Part shown: one piece after another, positions 51,524 through 60,893 of the stretch
Position numbering within the stretch: the stretch's first letter is position 1
Layout: the number at the start of each line of letters is the position of its first letter
Source of the DNA: CAZSMC01 sp964607755
Lineage (GTDB): Bacteria > Zhuqueibacterota > Zhuqueibacteria > Residuimicrobiales > Krinioviventaceae
Assembly: GCA_964607755.1 (NCBI GenBank)
Contig: CAZSMC010000025.1
Coordinates: 1 to 61,820 of the forward strand
Length of the DNA: 61,820 nucleotides
Reading direction: 5' to 3'
The notes under the pieces: generated by a model
Told to the model about the DNA's origin: nothing
Databases searched by the model: none
The model's input: only the letters and a program-made list of their open reading frames with translations
Made by a program: the position numbers and the translations under genes

Positions 51524-53248
51524 TTATGAATTTCCCTTAATCAAATCTTTGATAACTTTTTCCTGATTTTTGAATTCGTCAGATTCAAACTCTGTGTAAT
51601 TCCAGTCGATGAACTTTTGACGCAAATCATAAAAGTACTTTCGAGCTTGTTCTTTATTGTCAAAATCGAATGATTTATTCAAAATGTCATCGATCACAGA
51701 GGATACGTAAACCTGGCGTTCTGTCGAACAGGCGGCATCGATCGGATCAAAACCATCTTGTTGCAAATAAGCCGAGTCCAAAAATTCGGATTTTAAATAA
51801 ATCAAATAATCTTCCAGAGAGGTTCCTTCTTCCCCAACCACCTGCATCATCTGGTTGACCTCTGAACCGCGCTGCAGAAAATCGAATGCGTTATCCACGA
51901 TTTCTTTTGGAACATTTGATTCATATCGAGACCAGCTATCCAGCGGATGAATGGATGGAAAACGACGGGCATTGGCGCGATCTCGTGACAAGCCATGAAA
52001 AGCACCCACTACTTTGAGTGTTGACTGGGTCACAGGTTCTTCAAAATTCCCGCCGGCAGGGGACACGGTTCCGCCAATCGTCAAACTGCCTTGACGTTCG
52101 CCGTCAAGATTCACACGCCCGGAGCGTTCATAAAATTCAGCAATTCGAGACTCGAGATAAGCCGGAAACGCTTCCTCACCGGGGATCTCTTCGAGACGCC
52201 CGGACAGCTCGCGCATAGCCTGCGCCCATCGCGACGTCGAATCGGCAAGCAGCAGCACATCCAGTCCCATTTGACGATAGTACTCGCCCAATGTACTGGC
52301 TGTGTACACCGACGCTTCACGTGCCGCAACTGGCATGGAAGAGGTGTTAGCAATAATAATAGTCCGTTCCATCAACGAGCGTCCGGTCCGCGGATCTGTA
52401 AGTTCCGGAAATTCTCGCATGGTTTCCACGATTTCTCCGGCACGCTCTCCGCAGGCGGCAATAATCACCACATCGACATCAGCGTAGCGGCTGGTGATCT
52501 GCTGCAGAACTGTTTTCCCTGCACCGAACGGTCCGGGAATACAATAGGTCCCGCCTTTGGCAATCGGGAAAAATGTGTCGATAATTCGTACTTTGGTTGT
52601 TAGCGGTTCGGTTGGCAGGACTTTATTTTTGTATGCGGTTATTGGCAACTTGACAGGCCATTCAAAACTCATCGAACACTCGATGGAATTGCCTTGTTCA
52701 TCTTTGATGGTTGCAATTTTATCATCAACCGTATAATCGCCTTCATCAGCAATCGATTCCACTTTATACTGGCTGGTATGATCAAACGGTATCATAATAA
52801 AATGTTCAAACTGTGTTTCGGGAACGCTACCGAGATGGGAACCGGCAGTGACGGTATCGCCTTTTTTAACCGTAGGGGTAAAGTGCCATTTTTTATTTTT
52901 ATCAAGAGCGCTCATCACCACACCCCGGGGCAGAAAAAAGCCGTGTTCTTCTGCCAGACCGAACAGGGGATTCTGCAATCCGTCGTAAATAGAGGTGAGC
53001 AATCCAGGACCCAGTTGGACAGCAAGCAGTTCACCGGTAAACTCGACTTTGTCGCCTACTCTGAGGCCTTTGGTGCTTTCAAAAACCTGCATAAATGCGG
53101 TACTGTCCTGGATCCGAACGACCTCTGATTTTAGCCGTTCCTTTCCGCTGACGGCATAAGCAACCTCGTTCTGGGTTACATTTCCTTCAAACTGCACTGA
53201 AAGCAGGTTGCCATTAATGCCTATGACTTTTCCAGTTGTTTCACTCAT
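51524..53248 (-). CDS. ntpA: V-type ATPase catalytic subunit A
   Basis: 574 residues. P-loop GPFGAGKT near residue 240, catalytic region ACGERAGEIVETMREFPEL, and the DSTSRWAQAMRELSGRLEEIPGEEAFPAYL signature of A subunits. It hydrolyses or makes ATP in the A3B3 head. The start at 53248 overlaps the DUF2764 stop (ATGA). Length is in the family range (includes the non-homologous region near residues 115-190). Confidence 0.95.
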   Translation of the reverse strand: MSETTGKVIGINGNLLSVQFEGNVTQNEVAYAVSGKERLKSEVVRIQDSTAFMQVFESTKGLRVGDKVEFTGELLAVQLGPGLLTSIYDGLQNPLFGLAEEHGFFLPRGVVMSALDKNKKWHFTPTVKKGDTVTAGSHLGSVPETQFEHFIMIPFDHTSQYKVESIADEGDYTVDDKIATIKDEQGNSIECSMSFEWPVKLPITAYKNKVLPTEPLTTKVRIIDTFFPIAKGGTYCIPGPFGAGKTVLQQITSRYADVDVVIIAACGERAGEIVETMREFPELTDPRTGRSLMERTIIIANTSSMPVAAREASVYTASTLGEYYRQMGLDVLLLADSTSRWAQAMRELSGRLEEIPGEEAFPAYLESRIAEFYERSGRVNLDGERQGSLTIGGTVSPAGGNFEEPVTQSTLKVVGAFHGLSRDRANARRFPSIHPLDSWSRYESNVPKEIVDNAFDFLQRGSEVNQMMQVVGEEGTSLEDYLIYLKSEFLDSAYLQQDGFDPIDAACSTERQVYVSSVIDDILNKSFDFDNKEQARKYFYDLRQKFIDWNYTEFESDEFKNQEKVIKDLIKGNS

Positions 53249-53742
53249 ATTGATACCTTGCTTATTTGTTGAAATTTTTCTAAACCCTTTTCTTTGTCGA
53301 ACGTAAACAATTGTTCCAAGATCTGAAGTTTTAAATAATAAAGGACAACAAAGTCCAAATCAAAATGATGGTCTGTTTGCATCTCGTCGATAAAATGCCA
53401 GCGAAAACGTAGAATAGCTTTTTCGACTTCCAGGGGATTGCCTTCTTTGATCATAGCGGAAGGAAACATCTGTGGCTTGTACTCCTGGCCTTCGCGGACA
53501 GCCTGTCTCCACCGGGCGAGTTCTGTACGAAAAGCCAATTCAAAGTCACGGTAACGGGCGTAGGTTTTTGGCTTTTTTTTACCAGGAGAAATATCGGTAA
53601 AACGTGCCCGTGTCAACGCGTTAAAATCTTTTGGGCTAAGCCACTTTTCAGCTTCTTCCATAAACACGCTGCTTGAAATATCAGGTTCACGTTCAAAAAA
53701 CAGCATGGGAAGCTGAGTGACAACATAATAATATTTATCCAT
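53245..53742 (-). CDS. DUF2764 protein of the V-type ATPase operon
   Basis: 165 residues: KYYYVVTQLPMLFFEREPDIS and the helical rest match DUF2764, found between subunits E and A in V-ATPase operons of Bacteroidota, spirochetes and chlamydiae. It is suspected to stand in for subunit C, which is absent here. Overlaps both neighbours by a few bases. Confidence 0.85.
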   Translation of the reverse strand: MDKYYYVVTQLPMLFFEREPDISSSVFMEEAEKWLSPKDFNALTRARFTDISPGKKKPKTYARYRDFELAFRTELARWRQAVREGQEYKPQMFPSAMIKEGNPLEVEKAILRFRWHFIDEMQTDHHFDLDFVVLYYLKLQILEQLFTFDKEKGLEKFQQISKVSI

Positions 53743-54341
53743 TACTCGTTATCCAGGATTTGTTTCAGTCGTGGATTCAAGTTCGATTTCATGATAGCAG
53801 CAATAGACTCGTCGGTAAAGTCATAATACACGTTCTCGTTTTTCATACCGATGCGAAATCCATTGGAAATGTCCTGTCCGACTTTGATTTCAATGCCTTC
53901 TTTGACATCTTTTTTCAAACTGGAGAAAAGCACCTTTTCCAATTTTTTCTTGTCATCTTTGCTAACTTTAACTTCCACTTCCGGTTTGTCTGTCCACTTG
54001 TCAACAACCTTGAGGATCATATCCTTCATCACTTCTGCGTCCAGGGCCTGGCCCACATCGCGTTTGAAAACGCGGTCAAAGATGTCATTGATACGGTTTT
54101 TGAAAAGCAGTTCTCCGTCACGTTCAGCTTGTTTGACTGCAAGTTCGGCGTTTTGCTGAAATTGCTGCGCTTTTTGCTCACCCTTTGAGACAATATCATC
54201 TGCTTTTTTCTCGGCATCTTTGACAATTTGATCTGCTTCTTTCTTGGCATTGTTAATGATTTCGTCGGCTTTCTGCTGGGCGTTTTCCACACCTTCCTGG
54301 CGTAATTTTTCAATTAAATTATCTAATTTGACCTCAGCCAT
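53742..54341 (-). CDS. ntpE: V-type ATPase peripheral stalk subunit E
   Basis: 199 residues: a long Ala/Lys/Glu-rich helix (about 1-85, ADEIINNAKKEADQIVKDAEKKAD) followed by a globular domain ending near the C-terminus. It is the first gene of the operon. Partner subunit G/H is not present in the window, so either E works alone or the partner is elsewhere. No clear sigma-70 promoter could be fixed upstream (a TTGACT lies at 54419-54424 on the minus strand without a convincing -10). Confidence 0.85.
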   Translation of the reverse strand: MAEVKLDNLIEKLRQEGVENAQQKADEIINNAKKEADQIVKDAEKKADDIVSKGEQKAQQFQQNAELAVKQAERDGELLFKNRINDIFDRVFKRDVGQALDAEVMKDMILKVVDKWTDKPEVEVKVSKDDKKKLEKVLFSSLKKDVKEGIEIKVGQDISNGFRIGMKNENVYYDFTDESIAAIMKSNLNPRLKQILDNE

Positions 54342-54515
54342 TTAAAGCTCCTTCAATTGTCTGGCACATATCTCAATTCACAGTAGTCTAATTTTAGGTA
54401 AACAGTAATTTATTAAAAAGTCAAGAAAAAACAAATGGATTTCCGTTTCACGCCGGTTGATTTAAAATGAATTTACATTTTTTTACAGGAGTTTGAGAAA
54501 TACAAGTCACTTTGC

Positions 54516-55313
54516 TCAGCCGCGTTCAAGATAACTGGTAGTGAAATAAGAATCCTTGACATCCGGATTAAATTGAATTTCATTGACTTTTAATATGGAT
54601 TTGCGACCGTTCTGCACATTTCCCATTATCATATGCGTCGGCCGGTATTTATCGTTTTCAGGGTCCAATTCCTTGATAGCTTTTACTGTAAGCACTTTAA
54701 GTCTTTCGTCGTTATAATCGTAATAAACAGCTTTACGGATGACAAAATCTTCTTTACTAATCCAAACCACTCGCCGGTGAAAACCGTTTTCGTCTGCGAT
54801 CTCGTCATTTTTTGCGATGATATTCACAACATAACATGCTTCGCCATCCAGTGTTTCCGGTTGCAATTTTTCATAAATAAAATCATCCAAAGACGGCGGT
54901 GACATGTCGGCGTAGGTGAACTCTGAGCCCATAAAGTTTTTAGACTTTTCAGAGCTAACAATCCGGCGTGTTTTTCGCAATGCTGGCATGTAAAGCCACA
55001 TATCGTCATCTTTATCCTCGTAATCAAAAGTAAGCAGGCCGGTGCCTTTGACATCTGCCGGTTCTAAGAATCTGACCAGCTTTTTTTCGGTATTTCCGTT
55101 ATCCGTCAATTTCGAAACCTGGGCAATCTTTCGCACACGTTCCCGGCCCTGGTTGTCAATAATTGTTAATGTGGACACCGCTTCTGTTCCGGCAATTTTT
55201 GTGTTTTGCTGACTTTTTTCCACAATGTCGCGACCGCTCAACTCATTCTGCGCTCTTGACGTGGTAATCAGCGTTAACGCTGATAAAATTATTAAAAACA
55301 TTTGTTTGAGCAT
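54516..55313 (-). CDS. LolA-like outer-membrane lipoprotein-sorting protein
   Basis: 265 residues with a signal peptide (MLKQMFLIILSALTLITTSRA). The segment MWLYMPALRKTRRIVSS and NFMGSEFTYADMSPP are hallmarks of the LolA-like PF17131 group, which form an open beta-barrel that carries lipids or lipoproteins in the periplasm. It lies behind an MMPL transporter, a typical pair in which the soluble protein may receive a hydrophobic substrate from the pump. Confidence 0.88.
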   Translation of the reverse strand: MLKQMFLIILSALTLITTSRAQNELSGRDIVEKSQQNTKIAGTEAVSTLTIIDNQGRERVRKIAQVSKLTDNGNTEKKLVRFLEPADVKGTGLLTFDYEDKDDDMWLYMPALRKTRRIVSSEKSKNFMGSEFTYADMSPPSLDDFIYEKLQPETLDGEACYVVNIIAKNDEIADENGFHRRVVWISKEDFVIRKAVYYDYNDERLKVLTVKAIKELDPENDKYRPTHMIMGNVQNGRKSILKVNEIQFNPDVKDSYFTTSYLERG

Positions 55314-55347
55314 TAATTCATCCTCCGATTATTTTAAACAATACAAT

Positions 55348-57618
55348 TCAATTCTTTTTGTCAGGTTCCAAAAATTTCGGTTTCAGGACAAGGCACAACG
55401 CTGGCACAAGGATCAGCGCGCCAATCAGACAGGCAAAGATCGACACAAAAACCAAAAAGCCGAAAAACCGGACCGGTTGAAAATTCGATGCCAGCAACAC
55501 TGAAAATCCAATAATTACAGATAACGCATTAAATGTAATACCTCGCCCGGTGGTAGTCAAGGTTGTTTTTACAGCATCCATATAAAGTCCGTTTCTTCGT
55601 TCTTCCCGGTAGCGCCACAAAAAGTGAATGGTATAATCGATGCCGACACCAATCATAATTGATGAAAGCATGGCGGTCGCTACATTCAATTCGATGCCCA
55701 GTACGCCCATAAGTCCGAATAAAATAGTCAGCGAAATAGCCAGCGGCACAGCGGCGATGGCGCCTGCGGTTACGGAGCGGAACTGCAGGATCATAAAAAT
55801 AGCCACTAGCACCATTGCAAAAAGCAGCGACAAGATCTGTCCGTTTATAATGGCGGTAGCGAGCTGGAAAAAAATCAAGCCCCATCCGCCAATGTAACTC
55901 ACATGCTCGTCACCGGCTGTCATTTTTTCGACATTGTTCTTTAGTTTGCGGAGTTCCGGGGTGCTGAGGGTGTTGATTCGTCCGGTGATTAGCGCATTTT
56001 CATAGGTAAAGTCCACCATTTTTTCAAAATCTTCCGGATCGCCGCTCATCGAATAGAGCTCAAAATATTGGGCGATAGCATTCCGGCTCTGGGGTATTTT
56101 ATCGTAATACTCCTCATCTTTATCCAGCAGCGCCCGGCTCATCTGCTTCACCACGCGGGCAATAGACGAGGTGGTGCCGATTTGCGGCATGTCACGGAGC
56201 TTTTGCTCGTACTCGTCTATCTTGTTCATCATCTCCGGACTTTTAATATCACCGTGCACGGTAATCGCAATGTTTTGCGAACCGCCGAATTTCTCATTGA
56301 TGAGATGGGTGGTTTGTACCAGGGGATGGTCGTCATCGTAGTAATTTTCAGGATTGGCATCGATTTCGATAAAGAAAATGCCAACCGCAGAAATGAGCGC
56401 TACAATGACAAAGACACTGATAATTCTTTTCGGATTCCTGGGTACAAACTGTCCGAAACGCTCAAGAAGACGTTCAAGGAAATGCTTCTTTTCTTCATCC
56501 TGATGAACCACCGGTTTGGGAATGGGCAGCAACGACGATACGGCCGGAATAAATAAAAGGCTGGCTGCAAGTGCGTACATGATGCCTAATGCGGCCAGCA
56601 CAGCGAGCTGTTTAGCAGGTGTCAGAATATGACTCAACAGACACAGCATGCCGCCCATTGTGGTAATGCCGGTCAGAACGATAGGTTTTGCCAGACTGCG
56701 GAACATGCGTTGCGCCAAATCTTTTCGGGTAAACTGGTGGCCTTTAACATTGTCTTCCTGATATTTTGCTATCATGTGAATGCCGTAATCGTTAGCCACG
56801 GCAATGAGAATAACCGGCAGCAGGATAGTGATGATCATAATTTTCCAGCCAAAAATCGGAATGAGTCCCATGCCGAAAATAATGGACATGATCACCACGC
56901 CAAAAGGCAACAGAACACCACGGAGCTGTTTAAAAGCGATGAAAAGAAAAATGAGCATAATGACCAATCCGAATGGCAAAAAATTGCCCAGATCACTCTG
57001 CATATCCTTGCCGACTTCGACGCGGGCATAGGGAAGTCCGCCGTATCGCACTCTTGCCTCACCGGGATATTTTTCGACCACATCCATCACGGCATTTACC
57101 ATTTGCGGATCGGACATTTCATTAGTCACGGAAATGATAACGGTTGTGACAGTGAAATCAGCAGAGACGACGGTTTCGTAGACCAGATCATTTTCTTTAA
57201 TATCCTGGCGAAGCTCTTCGCGCTCTTGATTGTTGCCGGGAATTTTAGGCACGGCTGGTTCAACAACCATCCAGCCACCCTCACTTTCGATATTTTTCAT
57301 TTCGAACAGAGAGAATACTTTATCCACACCTTTGAGGTGACTGGCATCACGCGAGACATTTTTCACTCGCTGTAATGTCTCCGGATTAAGCACATCATCG
57401 GTCTCAAAAAGAACCATGAGCATGTCAGTACCGCCAAAAATATCTTCTATCGTGTCGGTGTTTCGGCGGGCCTCAACATCTTTGGGCAGCATATTTTTAA
57501 ATTCGGGGTCTATTTCAGCTCGGGGCAGTTGCAGCGCAAAGAAAACTGTGAGTCCGAGAAAGACCAGAATAATTGGTATTCGAAATCGTACAACAAGCCT
57601 GGAGAATTTTTCCATCAA
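55348..57618 (-). CDS. MMPL/RND-family transporter
   Basis: 756 residues with twelve membrane helices in two halves, each with a large periplasmic loop. SSD-like segments (LILPVILIAVANDYGIHM, IMIGVGIDYTIHFLWRYREE) show the Asp and Tyr of the proton relay. Hydrophobic exporters of this group move lipids such as hopanoids. Starts inside the TetR stop (ATGA) and is followed by the LolA-like gene. Confidence 0.9.
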   Translation of the reverse strand: MMEKFSRLVVRFRIPIILVFLGLTVFFALQLPRAEIDPEFKNMLPKDVEARRNTDTIEDIFGGTDMLMVLFETDDVLNPETLQRVKNVSRDASHLKGVDKVFSLFEMKNIESEGGWMVVEPAVPKIPGNNQEREELRQDIKENDLVYETVVSADFTVTTVIISVTNEMSDPQMVNAVMDVVEKYPGEARVRYGGLPYARVEVGKDMQSDLGNFLPFGLVIMLIFLFIAFKQLRGVLLPFGVVIMSIIFGMGLIPIFGWKIMIITILLPVILIAVANDYGIHMIAKYQEDNVKGHQFTRKDLAQRMFRSLAKPIVLTGITTMGGMLCLLSHILTPAKQLAVLAALGIMYALAASLLFIPAVSSLLPIPKPVVHQDEEKKHFLERLLERFGQFVPRNPKRIISVFVIVALISAVGIFFIEIDANPENYYDDDHPLVQTTHLINEKFGGSQNIAITVHGDIKSPEMMNKIDEYEQKLRDMPQIGTTSSIARVVKQMSRALLDKDEEYYDKIPQSRNAIAQYFELYSMSGDPEDFEKMVDFTYENALITGRINTLSTPELRKLKNNVEKMTAGDEHVSYIGGWGLIFFQLATAIINGQILSLLFAMVLVAIFMILQFRSVTAGAIAAVPLAISLTILFGLMGVLGIELNVATAMLSSIMIGVGIDYTIHFLWRYREERRNGLYMDAVKTTLTTTGRGITFNALSVIIGFSVLLASNFQPVRFFGFLVFVSIFACLIGALILVPALCLVLKPKFLEPDKKN

Positions 57619-58250
57619 TGTACTCCTTTATCCAAAATTTTTCGCAGCCTTTTAATATTATTGATCATAAAACCGGATAAAATATCGCAATAATGTTCAT
57701 AAAAATCGTCATCATACTCGACCGGGAACAACCGGCTGGACAGCGGCTTTATGAGAAAATTGGAGAACGCCATGCTCACAAAAGCCGGTCCGATAATCGC
57801 CATTGTTTGCGGATGTTTTTGCGGATCGACACCGAATCGATGGAATAGTCCAGAATAATAATTAAAAATGATTTTTATTTTTTCCAGTTTCATTTCGGTA
57901 ATTTCCGGGGCATCAAGCGGCATTTGCGCAAATAACACCAGTGCGGCTTGTTCATTTTCTTTAATCAAATAAACAATTTGCCGGACAGTTTCCCGCAGAC
58001 ATTCTTCAGGTGATCTGTTCTCGTTAATGGTTTCTTCTAAAATGGCAACGTACTTTGCAAAAAAATCGCTCAGAATCGCCTTCAAGATGCCCATCTTGCC
58101 GTCAAAATAATAAGAGATCATTGAGATATTCACATTCGCTTCGCGGGCGATTTCCCGGATTCCCACCACGCCGTATCCTTTGTGGGCAAACAGCCTGGAG
58201 GCAGTTTTTAAAATACGTTGTTTTGGATTGACTAATTTTTCATCTCTCAT
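57615..58250 (-). CDS. TetR/AcrR-family regulator
   Basis: 211 residues. N-terminal helix-turn-helix (ILKTASRLFAHKGYGVVGIREIAREANVNISMISYYFDGKMGIL) and a C-terminal ligand-binding helical domain. It lies in the operon it probably controls, with an imperfect palindrome upstream of the first gene (59606-59630) as candidate operator. The effector is likely hydrophobic given the exported cargo. Confidence 0.9.
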   Translation of the reverse strand: MRDEKLVNPKQRILKTASRLFAHKGYGVVGIREIAREANVNISMISYYFDGKMGILKAILSDFFAKYVAILEETINENRSPEECLRETVRQIVYLIKENEQAALVLFAQMPLDAPEITEMKLEKIKIIFNYYSGLFHRFGVDPQKHPQTMAIIGPAFVSMAFSNFLIKPLSSRLFPVEYDDDFYEHYCDILSGFMINNIKRLRKILDKGVH

Positions 58251-58278
58251 TGGTTAACGCCTCTTGTATTGCACCCAA

Positions 58279-59577
58279 TTAGAATGATGCTTTTAATTGC
58301 ATAAATCCGGCACTAAGCGCTTTGTCCACGGCGCCGTACAGAGTTTCTTCTGGTCCGCCAAATAACTCTGCACCTATTGTAAAAGAAAGTTCATCAGCAA
58401 TGTCATAGGAAACCTGCGGCCGCGCCAGATAGCTTTCTGTTGTAAAGTTGTACATGCCGAACAATTCGGCTGTCAATGTCTCGTACAGCATGGATTGGGA
58501 TAACCGGCCAGACACCGCGTGGGATATTTCTTCGAGCTGAAAAGAGATCATCCGGTTTTTCATTTCCAGTTCATAATCGGGCATCATCGGACGTGGCGTT
58601 AATTCCTCAAAGTCAGTTACATACCGTCCGATATACTGAGCAATGATGCTGAAATTACCAATCGATTTATCCATGCCCAGGACATACTGGAAATCCGGGT
58701 TGGGCACAAAAGGCAGGTTATTATAATCTTTGTGCGGATTTCGGTATGCCGCCTCACCACGCAAACCGAATGATCCGATTGTCGTGGCAAAGTCAGCGCC
58801 GTAAACCGACACGCGCCACGCTTTTAACATAACCGTGGGCAAAGCTGATGTCGTTGGCTTGATATCTATTCCAGGCAACGGATTGTAGCCGTTAAAATAG
58901 GACACGGAAAATCCGATAGCTGGCAGGGTCACATCCAGCCTGGCTGCATAGGCACTGTTATCCAGTCCGGCATCCGGATAGACAGGATCATCCAATTTTA
59001 TCAACGGAGGCAGGGGAATGGCTTTTACAGGCAGAATCGACGGCGCGTAGGTAGGCACCCACACAGCTTCCAGGCGAAACGGATGCGCATTATAATGTGT
59101 CTGCATCAAGAAATTGCTTTCCCGCCGGTCATCTTCATCAGGTGACCGGACCAGCATGTTATAAGGTGTCAGGTTATTTGTCGGATTCATACCGTCCGCT
59201 CTGCCCCAGACAATAATTTGTTGACCGATCTTTATATCAAACGAGCCGACGTAAGCGCTCACATACGCTTCGCGAAGGTTCATTTTTGAAATGGGCTCGT
59301 TATACTCGTTGCCTTTCCGGAACCGGACTTTAGCATAGGCATTGCCCAAATCGCCTTTGCGGGCGCGCAGTTGCAAGGCGGCCTCGCCGTATACACTCTT
59401 CAGTTCGGGATCGTCATCCACAGCGGATATGCCGCCATAGCCTACTCCGCGCATATAACCGTTCATTTCGACATCAGCCGGCCCTTGTTGTTGGGACGAT
59501 TGCAGTGCGTCCTCAAAAACACCTTGTGACCATCCTGTTGCAGCACTCAGAAAGATCAGGATCAAAATCGTTCGCAT
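58279..59577 (-). CDS. DUF1302-like outer-membrane protein
   Basis: 432 residues with a signal peptide (MRTILILIFLSAATGWS) and many amphipathic strands. GQQIIVWGRADGMNPTNNLTPYNM is the characteristic DUF1302-type segment. C-terminus MQLKASF ends in Phe. With MMPL and LolA-like partners it forms a set known from Gammaproteobacteria for movement of hydrophobic molecules across the envelope; direction is unknown. Confidence 0.75.
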   Translation of the reverse strand: MRTILILIFLSAATGWSQGVFEDALQSSQQQGPADVEMNGYMRGVGYGGISAVDDDPELKSVYGEAALQLRARKGDLGNAYAKVRFRKGNEYNEPISKMNLREAYVSAYVGSFDIKIGQQIIVWGRADGMNPTNNLTPYNMLVRSPDEDDRRESNFLMQTHYNAHPFRLEAVWVPTYAPSILPVKAIPLPPLIKLDDPVYPDAGLDNSAYAARLDVTLPAIGFSVSYFNGYNPLPGIDIKPTTSALPTVMLKAWRVSVYGADFATTIGSFGLRGEAAYRNPHKDYNNLPFVPNPDFQYVLGMDKSIGNFSIIAQYIGRYVTDFEELTPRPMMPDYELEMKNRMISFQLEEISHAVSGRLSQSMLYETLTAELFGMYNFTTESYLARPQVSYDIADELSFTIGAELFGGPEETLYGAVDKALSAGFMQLKASF

Positions 59578-59605
59578 AACTTGCCCTCAATGTTACCAAT
59601 CGATC

Positions 59606-59630
59606 GTTTAATTCAAACGTTTGTTTAAAC
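59606..59630. promoter_or_regulatory. Imperfect palindrome, candidate TetR operator
   Basis: GTTTAATTCAAAC and GTTTGTTTAAAC face each other around a central CAAACGTTTG palindrome. It lies 29 bases upstream of the first gene of the TetR-containing operon, where a promoter would be, and so suits an autoregulatory operator. Confidence 0.5.
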
Positions 59631-59733
59631 TAATGAATCGGAATGACTTTGTCAATACATATTATTTCCTTGATTCCCATTATAATCCTTTTTATCTTTA
59701 ATTTCAAGAATCAAAACATAGGAGGTATGCATC

Positions 59734-60867
59734 ATGAAAGCTATTCTAAACCGTCGGACGTTTATTACCAAAACCACAGGGTCGTTAGCCGCTGCTTCAG
59801 CATTGAGTCTTACCGGCTCTCTATATTCAGAAGAAAAATCTGACACTGATCTCCAATTTCGAAAACTTGGCCGCACCGGATTAAAATACACAGTTCTTGG
59901 ATTTGGTGGCATGCGCACACGCGATCCGGCTGTATTTCGCCGCGCCGTTGAAATGGGCATCAATAACATCGACACGGCCAGAGGATACATGGGAGGCCAA
60001 AACGAAGAAATTGTCGCTGAAGCAATAACAGGTCTCCGCGACAAGGTTCACATCACCACAAAAATCAAACCCGGCAGTTACGAGAAAATGATGAGTGATG
60101 CCGAACAAAGCCTGAAAGCGCTGGACACGGATTATATCGATGTGGTGCTGCTTCACAGCATGAAATCGGCCGAGGATTTGCACAAAGAGGAACGGCTCAA
60201 ATTCGTCACAACACTAAAAGAACAGGGCAAAGCCCGGTTCGTCGGTTTTTCGACTCACAGTAACATGACCGAACTGCTGAATACGGCTGCAAAAGATAAA
60301 TTTTTCGATGTCATTCTTACGGTTTATAATTTCAAGCAGGATGACAATTTGCGCAAGGCTATCGCTTCGGCAGCGGAGGCAGGTATTGGTATTCTTGCCA
60401 TGAAAACCCAGGCCGGCGGATATGAACATGACGACATGGGTGAGCTCAGTCCACACCAGGCCGCGTTAAAGTATGTTCTTTCCGATACCAATGTCACAGC
60501 AGCGATTCCTGCCATGACGTCGTTTGACCAGTTGAACGAAAATTTTGGCGTCATGAAAAATGTCTCATTAGGGTGGATGGACAGGAAGACATTGCACCGC
60601 TACGGCAAAGCCATCGATCACGAACTCTGCCGGATGTGTGGCGAGTGCGAAAGACAATGTCCGTACAACGCACCTGTCCCGGACATGAACCGTTGTTTGA
60701 TGTATGCCGAGGGTTACGGTGACACGAACCTGGCTCGTGAGACTTTTCAAGAGATAACCCATGAGCAATCGATTCCGTGTTCCTCGTGCCCGGTCTGCAC
60801 GGTTGATTGTCCGAATGGGCTTGATGTGAACAATAAAATAAAACGTACCCTGAGCTATTTTGCTTAG
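59734..60867 (+). CDS. Tat-exported aldo/keto reductase with C-terminal Fe-S domain
   Basis: 377 residues; AGGAGGT at 59720-59726. Twin-arginine signal (NRRTFITKTTGSLAAASAL), then an aldo/keto reductase barrel with catalytic Asp and Tyr in NIDTARGYMGG, Lys in ITTKIK and His in VLLHS. The C-terminal about 75 residues carry two cysteine clusters, CRMCGECERQC and CSSCPVCTVDC, typical of 4Fe-4S ferredoxin-like binding. An exported AKR with Fe-S clusters implies folding and cofactor loading in the cytoplasm before Tat transport. Electron donor and substrate are unknown. Confidence 0.85.
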   Translation: MKAILNRRTFITKTTGSLAAASALSLTGSLYSEEKSDTDLQFRKLGRTGLKYTVLGFGGMRTRDPAVFRRAVEMGINNIDTARGYMGGQNEEIVAEAITGLRDKVHITTKIKPGSYEKMMSDAEQSLKALDTDYIDVVLLHSMKSAEDLHKEERLKFVTTLKEQGKARFVGFSTHSNMTELLNTAAKDKFFDVILTVYNFKQDDNLRKAIASAAEAGIGILAMKTQAGGYEHDDMGELSPHQAALKYVLSDTNVTAAIPAMTSFDQLNENFGVMKNVSLGWMDRKTLHRYGKAIDHELCRMCGECERQCPYNAPVPDMNRCLMYAEGYGDTNLARETFQEITHEQSIPCSSCPVCTVDCPNGLDVNNKIKRTLSYFA

Positions 60868-60893
60868 CATAACCAGATTCTCAAGAGGTGACT

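Noticed and set aside
54342..54515. Sigma-70 promoter for the V-ATPase operon
   Set aside because: A TTGACT lies at 54419-54424 (minus strand) but no convincing -10 follows at the right spacing.
56629..57375. 248-codon plus-strand frame opposite the MMPL gene
   Set aside because: His/Asn-rich antisense shadow of a clear RND-type protein on the other strand.
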